The notes under the pieces were generated by a model. It was not told where the DNA came from, searched no databases, and saw only the letters and a list, made by a program, of their open reading frames with translations. A program made the translations under genes and the position numbers. From an uncultured Alphaproteobacteria bacterium (lineage in GTDB: Bacteria; Pseudomonadota; Alphaproteobacteria; Rhizobiales; Beijerinckiaceae), in NCBI GenBank assembly GCA_937903315.1, contig CALCZO010000202.1, positions 1-5,812 on the forward strand: a stretch of 5,812 nucleotides of DNA, written 5' to 3'. Each line of letters begins with the position of its first letter. Positions within the stretch are counted from its first letter, which is position 1. Positions 1 through 5,812 of this stretch are shown here, piece by piece.

Positions 1-61
1 GACTCGAACCTGCAACCAGACCGTTATGAGCGGTCGGCTCTAACCATTGAGCTAAGGGCCC
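1..61 (-). tRNA. tRNA-Ile2 (CAT anticodon), 3' end cut by window edge
   Basis: Read on the minus strand, the sequence starts GGGCCCTTAGCTCA and folds as a tRNA: acceptor strand GGGCCC(T), D arm GCTC...GAGC, anticodon stem GACCG/CGGTC with loop CTCATAA, then T stem GCAGG with loop TTCGAGT. The anticodon CAT lies at window positions 26-28. The last ~15 nt (rest of the T stem, 3' acceptor strand, discriminator) lie outside the window. The G-rich acceptor stem and the CTTAGCTCA...TGGTTAGAGC body match the minor isoleucine tRNA, whose C34 is changed to lysidine by TilS so that it reads AUA, better than elongator or initiator Met tRNA. Calling it Ile2 rather than Met rests on this resemblance and would be firmer with the missing acceptor strand. 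Confidence 0.9.
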
Positions 62-73
62 GCGCCGGTGCGC

Positions 74-102
74 TTGATAGCAGGGGCGCGCCGTGGCGGC
101 AA
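74..102 (-). promoter_or_regulatory. Putative sigma-70 promoter of the tRNA gene
   Basis: On the minus strand a -35-like TTGCCG (97-102) is followed after exactly 17 bp by a -10-like TATCAA (74-79). Each box matches 4 of 6 consensus positions. Transcription would start near 67, leaving a leader of about 6 nt before the tRNA 5' end at 61. The whole element fits in the 45 bp between the thioesterase stop codon and the tRNA, so the tRNA can be transcribed independently of the upstream genes. Confidence 0.45.
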
Positions 103-106
103 TGGA

Positions 107-511
107 TCAGGCCAGCGGCGGGATCGGGCGCGGCTTGCCCTCGTCGGTGATCGAGACGAAGGTGAACACCCCGTCGGTCACCTTCTCCTCCTCACCGGTC
201 AGAAAGCGCCGCGCCCAGGCCTCGATCTCGATATCCATCGACGTGCGGCCGATGCGGCCGACGCGCGTATAGACCGACAGTACATCGCCGACACGGACCG
301 GGCGCAGGAAGTTCATCGCCTGAACCTTGACCGTCACCACCCGGCCGCGCGCACGCCGCACCCCGGCGATGCCGCCGGCCTGATCCATCCGCGACATGAC
401 CCAGCCGCCGAAGATATCGCCGTTGGCGTTGGTATCCGCCGGCATTGCCATGGTGCGCACGGTCAGATCGCCGCGCGGATCGTCAAGCAGGTCGGGGGTG
501 GCGTCCATCAT
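107..511 (-). CDS. YciA-like acyl-CoA thioesterase (hotdog fold)
   Basis: A 134-residue cytoplasmic single-hotdog-domain enzyme predicted to hydrolyse acyl-CoA thioesters to free acid and CoA. The signature is clear: PADTNANGDIFGGWVMSRMD at residues 25-43, where the long hotdog helix follows the NANGDIFGGW turn and Asp43 sits at the position of the catalytic aspartate of YciA-type enzymes. FLRPVRVGDVLSVYTRVGR (68-86) and MDIEIEAW (92-99) form the following strands. Length is normal for the family. Two ATG codons lie in tandem (511-509 and 508-506); neither has a strong Shine-Dalgarno sequence, so the start could be one codon later. The gene lies 33 bp downstream of the MFS transporter on the same strand and may be co-transcribed with it. 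YciA relatives have broad acyl-CoA ranges, so substrate cannot be read from sequence. Family call is secure; exact substrate is unknown. Confidence 0.93.
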   Translation of the reverse strand: MMDATPDLLDDPRGDLTVRTMAMPADTNANGDIFGGWVMSRMDQAGGIAGVRRARGRVVTVKVQAMNFLRPVRVGDVLSVYTRVGRIGRTSMDIEIEAWARRFLTGEEEKVTDGVFTFVSITDEGKPRPIPPLA

Positions 512-544
512 CAGGCAGGGTCCGGTTGGCGGAAAAGCGAGAGG

Positions 545-1774
545 TCAGGCCGCCGCGCGCATCGGCTGCGGCGCTCCCCGTTTGAACACCAGCCACAGCG
601 CCAGCGCAAGGTTGATCATGTTCCAGAACAGGCCATGCAGGAATGCCATCTGATACGACGCGGTGGCGTCGAAAATCGCGCCCGAGGCATAGCCGCCCAC
701 CGCCATGCCGGCGATGGTCGCCGCGACGATGACGCCGATCCGGCTGCCAGCCTCGCGCGGGGGCAGGAATTCGCGGGCGATCACCGCGTACATCGGCACG
801 ATTCCGCCTTGAAACAGCCCGAAAACGCCGGAAATGATGTACAGGGACGCCAGGCCATCGAAAAACAGGTACAGCATCAACGCCAGCCCCTGCATCACCG
901 AGCCGATCGCCAGCGTCGCCGCCCCGCCGATCCGGTCGGCGAGAAAGCCGGAACCGACGCGGCTGATGATGCCAAGCCCGAGCATCAGCGACAGCATCTC
1001 GGACCCGCGCGCCACGCCATAGCCGAGATCGCCGCAATAGGCCACGATGTGGACCTGCGGCATCGCCATCGCCATGCAGCAGGCAAAACCGGCCAGCGTC
1101 AGCAGCGCCTGCAACTGCCCCGGCGAAACGCCGAGATCGGCCCGTGCCGCCGACATCGCCCCCTCTGCGGCAGTGATCGTGGCGTGCGATGGTTGCGACC
1201 GGAACACCAGCGACAGCGGCAGCATCAGCACCAGAATGGCGATCCCGATGCCGATCTGCGTCGCCCGCCAGCCGACCAGCGGAATCGTCTGGTTCATGAT
1301 CAGCGGCCAGAGCGAGCCGGCGAGATAGGACCCGCAGGCCGCGATCACCACCGCAAGGCCGCGGCGCCTGACGAACCAATGCGAGATATCGGCCATCAGT
1401 GGGGCAAAACCGACGCCCGAACCCAGCCCCAGCAGAAAATGCGCCGCCGTGAACAACGCAAAATTCGGCGCAAGACCGGAGATGACATAGCCGGCCACGA
1501 GCAGCAGCGCTGCGCCGATCACCGGTGTGACGATGCCGAAACGATCCGCCATCCGGCCGATGACAATGGTGCCGATGCCGAACCCGACCATCATCAGCGT
1601 GTACGGAACGGTGGCCGCCGCCCGCAGCGTGCCGAACTCCGCCTCGACCATCGGGATGACGACCACGATCGTCCAGCTTCCCGCGCACGCCAGAGTCCCG
1701 ACCGCCAGCGTGGCAACAAGCCGCCACCAGGCATAGGTCGAATCAGGCTGATGATGGGCTGTTGCGTTCGTCAT
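545..1774 (-). CDS. MFS transporter, OFA/monocarboxylate-like
   Basis: A 409-residue inner-membrane secondary transporter of the major facilitator superfamily with about 12 hydrophobic segments in two six-helix halves separated by a polar loop near residues 192-220. The loop-2 signature GRMADRFG is at 73-80, and its second-half counterpart GFLADRIGG is at 276-284. Other family-like stretches are the glycine-rich LGLGSGVGFAPL (115-126) and GSYLAGSLWPLI (148-159). The layout of the first half (SWTIVVVIPMVEAEFG followed by motif A) resembles oxalate/formate and monocarboxylate-type carriers, so a small carboxylate substrate is an inference, not a finding. The frame stays open to a TTG at 1783, but the ATG at 1774 is preferred because TTG has no ribosome-binding site; the ATG also lacks a good one. 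Upstream lie a TTGACA box and a palindrome. The thioesterase gene follows after 33 bp. Confidence 0.9.
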   Translation of the reverse strand: MTNATAHHQPDSTYAWWRLVATLAVGTLACAGSWTIVVVIPMVEAEFGTLRAAATVPYTLMMVGFGIGTIVIGRMADRFGIVTPVIGAALLLVAGYVISGLAPNFALFTAAHFLLGLGSGVGFAPLMADISHWFVRRRGLAVVIAACGSYLAGSLWPLIMNQTIPLVGWRATQIGIGIAILVLMLPLSLVFRSQPSHATITAAEGAMSAARADLGVSPGQLQALLTLAGFACCMAMAMPQVHIVAYCGDLGYGVARGSEMLSLMLGLGIISRVGSGFLADRIGGAATLAIGSVMQGLALMLYLFFDGLASLYIISGVFGLFQGGIVPMYAVIAREFLPPREAGSRIGVIVAATIAGMAVGGYASGAIFDATASYQMAFLHGLFWNMINLALALWLVFKRGAPQPMRAAA

Positions 1775-1782
1775 GCCCGGCA

Positions 1783-1811
1783 AGGTGACGGAGACGGCGC
1801 GGGCGTGTCAA
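1783..1811 (-). promoter_or_regulatory. Possible promoter of the MFS gene (perfect -35, poor -10)
   Basis: The minus strand carries a perfect consensus TTGACA at 1806-1811. At 17 bp spacing the -10 position (1783-1788) reads TCACCT, which is a poor match, and no better hexamer occurs at 16 or 18 bp. The -35 box lies 31 bp upstream of the preferred ATG and directly follows the palindrome at 1812-1835. It could be an activator-dependent promoter, where a poor -10 is tolerated, or a chance match. Confidence 0.3.
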
Positions 1812-1835
1812 ATCCTATCTTCGAGAGATAAGGAT
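1812..1835. repeat. Imperfect palindrome/hairpin between the membrane-protein and MFS genes
   Basis: The arms ATCCTATCT (1812-1820) and AGATAAGGAT (1826-1835) are complementary with one bulged A and enclose the five bases TCGAG. The element is AT-rich in a GC-rich surrounding. On the minus strand it begins 20 bp after the stop codon of the membrane protein and is followed by only three T residues, so it is at best a weak intrinsic terminator for that gene. It also abuts the TTGACA box upstream of the MFS gene, the usual place for an activator site. Either role, or both, is possible. Confidence 0.5.
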
Positions 1836-1854
1836 CGTCGCGTCGCGGCACCGG

Positions 1855-3108
1855 TCATGCCTTGTCCGGCCGCCAGAACAGGTATCGCCCGAGCGAGCGG
1901 TTATCGCGCCGCCAGATCGCCGTATCGATGAAATAGTGGTGCACGTTGATGAAGACGTGGAAGATCGGTGTCGCCAACAGCGGCCAGCCCCAGCCCCACC
2001 GCGGCCCCTTGGCTTCGAAATACAGCGGCAGGATGTCGAAAAACAGCGCCCCGGTGGCGCAGATCAGCAGGAAATAGCTGAGCATACGGTACCATGGCGG
2101 CCGCGCTTTTGCCGGATCGCCGATCATGTGCGCCGCCTCGCCCCCGACATGGAATTCGCCGCGCTTGTAGGCGTAGACGAACAGCAGGTACTGCGCCGAA
2201 TGCAGCGCCGGGGCGGCATAGGCAAACAGCGGATGGATCGAGACGAAGGCCAGCAGCGTGTACATCGAGGTATAGCCGGCAAGGCCCGAGATCGACGGCC
2301 GCTTTTTCGTCTCCGCCCAGTGCCAGAGGATCGACGCCCATCCGGCCACCGCCAGCGCCACGACCGGCCAGAAGAGGCCGTCGATCAGCGCCTTCGACTT
2401 GAACAGGCTCAGCCCGTCATAGCGGATGTTGTGGAAATTCATCGGCTGCGGCGACATGCCTTCCAGCACCACCGCGCCGGAAATGTACCAGGTGTAGAGC
2501 CACAGCGAATAGACATGCAGCTTCAGCGCAAGAACCTGCCAGCGCGTGTAAATGATGCCCTTCATGCCCGACAGGACGACGAACACGCCATAGGCCTGCT
2601 TGACGTAGTGCCATCCGACGAAGAAGAACATCACCTGCACCGACAACCCGATCAGGTCGATCCGCCGCGTCAGGAACACGCCGATGAAGAACAGCACCAG
2701 CGCGATCGGCACGATGTAGGCCGCAGCCGCATAGCGCCACCATGTCAGGTCGCGCGGAGAATGGCCGGCCATCCGCTCGCCGAGATTGCCGTAAAGCAGG
2801 CCGTAACTGGCCATGAAGTGCGGGTAGTTGACGACATAGCTGACCGCCGCGAACACGGCAGCGACGGATGCAACATTCTCGCGGCTGATACCGAGCCGGG
2901 TCGGCAGCACGACCCAGAAAACAGCAAGGGCGATCAGCGCCCCGCCACCGGCCATCAACGTATCGACGACCGGTGAGATCAGATAGGGTCGGCCGCCGAA
3001 CGAACGGCTGAACAACAGCGAGTGAACGACCGACCGTCGCTCGTTGCCCGAAAAGATCGCCGCATCCGTCATCTGATCCCGCCATTCCGATAGCGCGGGC
3101 GACAGCAT
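1855..3108 (-). CDS. Uncharacterised polytopic membrane protein, histidine-rich
   Basis: I do not recognise a named family. The 417-residue product has about nine or ten hydrophobic segments (roughly 47-69, 79-101, 124-147, 151-180, 190-215, 243-264, 280-300, 341-360, 374-393) and no signal peptide. Polar residues in or next to these segments look conserved: NYPH (94-97), GWHYVKQAYG (165-174), LHVY (197-200), ALHSAQY (301-307), IFHVFINVHHYFIDTAIW (382-399). Histidines near membrane faces, ending in an HHxxxD motif, recall integral-membrane metal enzymes such as carotenoid oxygenases of the Brp/Blh type or fatty-acid hydroxylases, but spacing does not match these well and I make no functional call. 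ATG at 3108 gives the longest product; ATG at 3072 (405 residues) has GGGA 4 nt upstream and is a real alternative. The gene lies 108 bp downstream of the HlyU gene. Confidence 0.85.
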   Translation of the reverse strand: MLSPALSEWRDQMTDAAIFSGNERRSVVHSLLFSRSFGGRPYLISPVVDTLMAGGGALIALAVFWVVLPTRLGISRENVASVAAVFAAVSYVVNYPHFMASYGLLYGNLGERMAGHSPRDLTWWRYAAAAYIVPIALVLFFIGVFLTRRIDLIGLSVQVMFFFVGWHYVKQAYGVFVVLSGMKGIIYTRWQVLALKLHVYSLWLYTWYISGAVVLEGMSPQPMNFHNIRYDGLSLFKSKALIDGLFWPVVALAVAGWASILWHWAETKKRPSISGLAGYTSMYTLLAFVSIHPLFAYAAPALHSAQYLLFVYAYKRGEFHVGGEAAHMIGDPAKARPPWYRMLSYFLLICATGALFFDILPLYFEAKGPRWGWGWPLLATPIFHVFINVHHYFIDTAIWRRDNRSLGRYLFWRPDKA

Positions 3109-3139
3109 ACGCGAATCGCCCGACCGTCCACGCCGTCAA

Positions 3140-3167
3140 GCGATACCCCGCCGCGATGCCAAGACAA
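3140..3167 (-). promoter_or_regulatory. Possible promoter of the membrane-protein gene
   Basis: On the minus strand TTGTCT (3162-3167) is followed after 16 bp by TATCGC (3140-3145), predicting a start near 3133, upstream of both candidate ATGs. A second -35-like TTGACG (3134-3139) lies just downstream but has no good -10. The matches are weak (4/6 and 3/6); read-through from the HlyU gene is an alternative. Confidence 0.25.
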
Positions 3168-3216
3168 GACCGGGCCACCCTTGCGCGACGATTGCACACA
3201 GCCCAGAGCCGGCGTG

Positions 3217-3492
3217 TCAGAAGATGCGGTCGCCGTTGAGATCGATGATCTGCCGCGCCTTGGCGAAGGTGAAGCTCACCGCCTCGTCCTCGCCGGCGAA
3301 CCGGTCGGCCCGCACGAACCGGTGCACTCTGGTTTCGCCGTTGATCGCCTTTTCGATCTCGCCGCACATCTGGAACTGTCCGCCCTCCCGGTACGGTGTC
3401 GCGCGGATCAGATAGCCGTTGTACGTCTCACTCGGCACAGGCGCCGGTGCCGAAGGTTTGCCGCCGCCGAACAGGGATTTCAGAAAGGACAT
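3217..3492 (-). CDS. HlyU-family small protein
   Basis: A 91-residue cytoplasmic protein matching the HlyU domain family (PF10115) along its whole length. Visible hallmarks are the N-terminus MSFLKSLFGGG, a Pro/Ala linker (12-20), YNGYLIRATPYREGGQF (24-40), the EIEKAINGETRVHRFVRAD segment (45-63) and the C-terminal KARQIIDLNGDRIF (78-91). Length is typical. The family is annotated as transcriptional activator HlyU, yet the sequence shows no helix-turn-helix and is distinct from the ArsR-type HlyU of Vibrio, so a direct DNA-binding role is unproven. The start ATG has a GAGG ribosome-binding site about 6 nt upstream, which fixes it well. The gene is divergent from the sensor-phosphoribosyltransferase gene, sharing a 166 bp upstream region, and is followed after 108 bp by the membrane-protein gene. 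Confidence 0.9.
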   Translation of the reverse strand: MSFLKSLFGGGKPSAPAPVPSETYNGYLIRATPYREGGQFQMCGEIEKAINGETRVHRFVRADRFAGEDEAVSFTFAKARQIIDLNGDRIF

Positions 3493-3602
3493 GCTCGCCT
3501 CGCAACGATGATCGGCTGCATGATGACGATGTCCCGGCGGTTTGCAACGCCCTTGAGAACCGGCAGCCGGAGCCTAATTGAAAAACCATCCAACAGTTGC
3601 GC

Positions 3603-3631
3603 TTGCCCTCGGGGCACAACACCTTGATAAC
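3603..3631 (+). promoter_or_regulatory. Putative sigma-70 promoter of the GAF-PAS-PRTase gene
   Basis: TTGCCC (3603-3608) and GATAAC (3626-3631) are separated by 17 bp and each match 4 of 6 consensus positions. The start would be near 3638, in the short AT-richer stretch. This makes the upstream TTG (3578) impossible as a start and favours ATG 3659 with a short leader, or leaderless translation from ATG 3638. Confidence 0.35.
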
Positions 3632-3658
3632 GGTAAAATGGCCGCCGGAACCCGCGCA

Positions 3659-5110
3659 ATGTCCACCTCGCAGACCGAAACCGCTCCCTGGGACAACGAT
3701 GCGCGCGACAGCAGTCGGGAGACGCTGGACCGCTATTGCGAGATGGCAGCCGAGATCGTGGCTGCGCCCATCGCTGCGCTTGTCCTGCGCGTTGGCTCGA
3801 TCAGCCGCTGCATCGCCTCCCACGGCCTTGAGATGCGCTATCACAGCCGCCTGTGGCAGACGCAGAGCCCACCGATTGCGCCCGACGAGGAGACAATCAT
3901 CCTCGATGTGGCCCAGGTGCCCGATATCCAGAGCAAGGTTGCGATGCTCGGGCTCGATCATGCCGGTTTGCTGCTGCGCAGCCCGGTGATCGTCACGCCG
4001 GAGTATACGCTTGCGCTCGTTATTGCCGATACCGTGCCGGGCAAGAAGCCCACCACCCGGACCTTGCGGCTGCTGGCCGAGCTAAAGCCCCTGATCGTCG
4101 AGGAATTCCAGAGCCATGCCGACCTGCTGACCGACCCGACCTCGGATGTGACGGCCTCGATCCACCTTGACGATGCGCTTCGGGAGGCCAATGCTGCTCC
4201 CTATGCAGCCGTCGTGCTCGACCAGTCACTGACCATCCTCGCGATCAGCGATTCGATGGCCACGATCCTCGAGTTTCCGCGCGAGGACCTGATCGGCAAG
4301 AGCCATTTCGACATTGCCGTACCGTTGTCCGATGCCATCGGCGCACTCTACCGCCGGGCGCTCGAAACGCGTGTCTCGCCGCCCGATTTCGAGGTGGTGA
4401 CCGAGACCGGGGCGGCCGGGCGCGGCGTGTTCCGCGTCACCGTATCGCCCTTCAGCCCGATCGAAACCCGAGATTATTTCCTCTATGTCACGACGCGGGA
4501 AGTGACCAACCTTACCCTGCGCGAGCGGGCGCTCGCCCGCCGCATCGGCCACGGAACGCTGCCGCCCGAACCCTCGCTGGCGTTCCTGCAGGAGACGATG
4601 GTCGAGCGCCGCTCGATCCGGTCGCGCAAGGAGATCAGCTATCTGACCCTGCGTTCCTGGCGCACGCCGATCCGTGACTGGCAGATCAAGGCGCTGAAAG
4701 CGCTGAAAGCGCATATCCCGCCCGATATGCCCGAGCTGATCGGGGAGGAAATCCTCAACGAGATCACATCGCTGGTCGGCGTCGGCGCCTTCCGGGCGGT
4801 GGTGCCGATCCCCTGCGGACACACGCGCGAGGGGCCGTGCCTGTCGGTCGAGATTGCCCGCGCCATTGCCGCACGCATCGGCATCCCGGTGGTGCAGGCC
4901 TTTGCGACCCGCCCCCTGCCCGGCACGTCGCACCCCAAGCAGAATGTCCGCCGCCCGCCACTGTCGCTGATCCTGCCGGTCAATGAGCCGGTCCTGCTGA
5001 TCGACGATGTCGCGACCTCGGGCGCGCATATCGAGGAAGCGGTGCGGCTGCTCAAGCCGCACACCGGCTCGGTGCTTGCGGTCGCCTGGATCGGCGGCGA
5101 CAGCGCCTGA
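3659..5110 (+). CDS. GAF-like/PAS sensor fused to ComF-like phosphoribosyltransferase
   Basis: A 483-residue soluble protein with three parts. Residues ~21-155 have the alternating pattern of a GAF-like domain, from TLDRYCEMAAEIVAAPIAAL to the SPVIVTPEYTLALVIAD core and an exit helix. Residues ~170-290 resemble a PAS domain: APYAAVVLDQSLTILAISDS, the EDLIGKSHFDI turn, then RGVFRVTVSPF and a final strand. After a helical linker, residues ~360-483 are a type I phosphoribosyltransferase fold with VVPIPCGH (381-388), EIARAIAARIGIPVV (398-412), KQNVRRP (427-433) and the PRPP loop VLLIDDVATSGA (445-456), whose Asp449-Asp450 and Thr453-Ser454-Gly455 are intact. The arrangement resembles ComF proteins, but the N-terminal zinc finger of ComF is absent. 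Start 3659 fits a promoter at 3603-3631 and GGA at 3647-3649; ATG 3638 or TTG 3578 would add 7 or 27 residues. Substrate base and sensed signal are unknown. PRTase call strong, PAS good, GAF moderate. Confidence 0.85.
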   Translation: MSTSQTETAPWDNDARDSSRETLDRYCEMAAEIVAAPIAALVLRVGSISRCIASHGLEMRYHSRLWQTQSPPIAPDEETIILDVAQVPDIQSKVAMLGLDHAGLLLRSPVIVTPEYTLALVIADTVPGKKPTTRTLRLLAELKPLIVEEFQSHADLLTDPTSDVTASIHLDDALREANAAPYAAVVLDQSLTILAISDSMATILEFPREDLIGKSHFDIAVPLSDAIGALYRRALETRVSPPDFEVVTETGAAGRGVFRVTVSPFSPIETRDYFLYVTTREVTNLTLRERALARRIGHGTLPPEPSLAFLQETMVERRSIRSRKEISYLTLRSWRTPIRDWQIKALKALKAHIPPDMPELIGEEILNEITSLVGVGAFRAVVPIPCGHTREGPCLSVEIARAIAARIGIPVVQAFATRPLPGTSHPKQNVRRPPLSLILPVNEPVLLIDDVATSGAHIEEAVRLLKPHTGSVLAVAWIGGDSA

Positions 5111-5124
5111 TCCGGTGCGGCCTG

Positions 5125-5649
5125 CTAGTTCCCGTCGGCCATCCGCCGCGCTGCGCCGTTGTCGCTGGTCATCCCGACCAGCCGCGGCGGCAAGGTGCGC
5201 AGACTGAAGACCATCAGCACCGAGCGCTGGGCATTGGGCTGGGTCGCCGGCACGTTCGGGTCCTGATAATGCACGCGGACGATGAAGGCCTCCGGCGAAC
5301 CCTCGCCATTGACCCGCCACTCCACCACTTTGGTGGTTGAAATATCGGGGAAGTGCCCCAGCTTGAAGCCCTGCACCATCGGGGCGTGAAGACCATAGAC
5401 ATACCGTCCGGCGATCACCGCCAGCCAGCTGCGCGGATCTTCGTCGACCACGGCAAGGTCAAGCCCGCCGGTGCCCTTGCAGCGCATGATGCCGAACCCC
5501 TGCGCCCGGCTCACCGTCCGGTCCGCCAGCGTCAGCGACTGCAGCGACGGGCAGTTCTGGATCGAGGTGTAGACGGGGCTGAGCCCTTGCGCCTCAGCGG
5601 ACAGCGCCGCGCAACACAGCATCAGACCGGCGACAACGTGGTTCTTCAT
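5125..5649 (-). CDS. Secreted/periplasmic small protein of unknown function
   Basis: A 174-residue protein with a classical signal peptide: MKNH, a hydrophobic stretch VVAGLMLCCAALS (5-17) and a signal peptidase I site AEA|Q after residue 20. No lipobox is seen, so it should be periplasmic or exported rather than a lipoprotein. The mature part has two cysteines, Cys33 (YTSIQNC) and Cys57 (GIMRCKGTGGLDLAV), which could form a disulfide, then VDEDPRSWLAV and beta-rich sequence. I know similar YTSL...C...RC.G.GG layouts from uncharacterised alphaproteobacterial exported proteins but no function. The frame begins at ATG 5655, but AGGGAG (5657-5662) is 7 nt before ATG 5649 and only 1 nt before 5655, so 5649 is chosen. 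The gene follows rpoD with its own likely promoter, and ends 14 bp from the convergent PRTase gene. Confidence 0.82.
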   Translation of the reverse strand: MKNHVVAGLMLCCAALSAEAQGLSPVYTSIQNCPSLQSLTLADRTVSRAQGFGIMRCKGTGGLDLAVVDEDPRSWLAVIAGRYVYGLHAPMVQGFKLGHFPDISTTKVVEWRVNGEGSPEAFIVRVHYQDPNVPATQPNAQRSVLMVFSLRTLPPRLVGMTSDNGAARRMADGN

Positions 5650-5659
5650 GGCCATACTC

Positions 5660-5678
5660 CCTATGCCGGGAGCATAGG
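5660..5678. repeat. Inverted repeat over -10 box and start site of the secreted-protein gene
   Basis: CCTATG (5660-5665) and CATAGG (5673-5678) form perfect 6 bp arms around seven bases. One arm covers most of the -10 box, the other covers the predicted start site and the first bases of the ribosome-binding site. This geometry fits a repressor operator, but a 6 bp repeat of this kind also arises by chance. Confidence 0.4.
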
Positions 5679-5698
5679 CGCGCGCCCATGTCCGTCAA
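5671..5698 (-). promoter_or_regulatory. Putative sigma-70 promoter of the secreted-protein gene
   Basis: On the minus strand TTGACG (5693-5698, 5/6 consensus) is followed after 16 bp by TATGCT (5671-5676, 4/6). Initiation near 5664 would give a leader of about 15 nt containing the AGGGAG ribosome-binding site. This is the best promoter match in the window and suggests expression independent of rpoD. Confidence 0.5.
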
Positions 5699-5725
5699 TG
5701 AGCGAGCGCAACGCTGTCGGCCGCC

Positions 5726-5812
<87 letters not shown>

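Noticed and set aside
483..1727. Second minus-strand frame of 414 codons overlapping the MFS gene
   Set aside because: It is an out-of-frame shadow, rich in Arg/Gly/Asp/His, with no motif; the MFS frame carries the family signatures.
68..1831. Plus-strand open frame of 587 codons opposite the thioesterase and MFS genes
   Set aside because: Its product is rich in Arg, His, Asp, Gln and Pro without hydrophobic core or motifs, the typical antisense shadow of GC-rich genes; the minus strand encodes two clear families here.
1936..2976. Plus-strand open frame of 346 codons opposite the membrane protein
   Set aside because: Charged low-complexity translation without motifs, complementary to a convincing membrane protein.
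3578..3658. 27-codon N-terminal extension of the PRTase protein from TTG
   Set aside because: Starts directly after an in-frame TAA, lacks a ribosome-binding site, and overlaps the best promoter candidate.
4691..4708. Tandem 9 bp repeat GCGCTGAAA x2
   Set aside because: Encodes ALKALK in the helical linker before the PRTase domain; too short and too ordinary to mean more.
4226..5320. Minus-strand open frame of 364 codons opposite the PRTase gene
   Set aside because: Spans two real genes in different frames and yields an Arg/Asp/Gln-rich product; antisense shadow.
5322..5336. Perfect 6 bp inverted repeat CCACCA-CTT-TGGTGG
   Set aside because: Lies within the secreted-protein coding sequence, has no T-run and is explained by codons for TTKVVEW.

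Overview
The window reads as chromosomal DNA of a GC-rich alphaproteobacterium. The evidence is the C-terminus of a vegetative sigma factor RpoD at the right edge, a tRNA-Ile2 (CAT) gene at the left edge, a DUF/HlyU-family 91-residue protein of a kind common in Rhizobiales and relatives, and long spurious ORFs opposite the real genes, as expected at high GC. I cannot name a genus. There is no sign of an insertion sequence, phage, CRISPR array or recent transfer; base use is even throughout.

Layout, left to right. 1-61: 5' part of a minus-strand tRNA-Ile(CAT), cut by the window edge, with a plausible sigma-70 promoter. 107-1774: a minus-strand pair, an MFS transporter followed 33 bp later by a YciA-like acyl-CoA thioesterase. 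The gap before the transporter holds a strong palindrome next to a TTGACA box. 1855-3108: a minus-strand polytopic membrane protein with many conserved-looking histidines and no family I can name. 3217-3492: a minus-strand HlyU-family small protein. 3659-5110: the only plus-strand gene, a GAF-like + PAS + ComF-like phosphoribosyltransferase fusion, divergent from the HlyU gene across a 166 bp control region. 5125-5649: a minus-strand secreted small protein, convergent with the fusion gene, 14 bp apart. 5726-5812: the last 28 codons of rpoD, minus strand.

Functionally this is mostly a housekeeping neighbourhood (rpoD, tRNA) with small accessory genes. The most unusual gene is the sensor-phosphoribosyltransferase fusion: two small-molecule or redox sensing domains in front of an enzyme domain with an intact PRPP-binding loop. 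The transporter and thioesterase may cooperate in handling carboxylates and their CoA esters, but this is inferred from position only. Several start codons are revised here from ribosome-binding sites and promoter positions.
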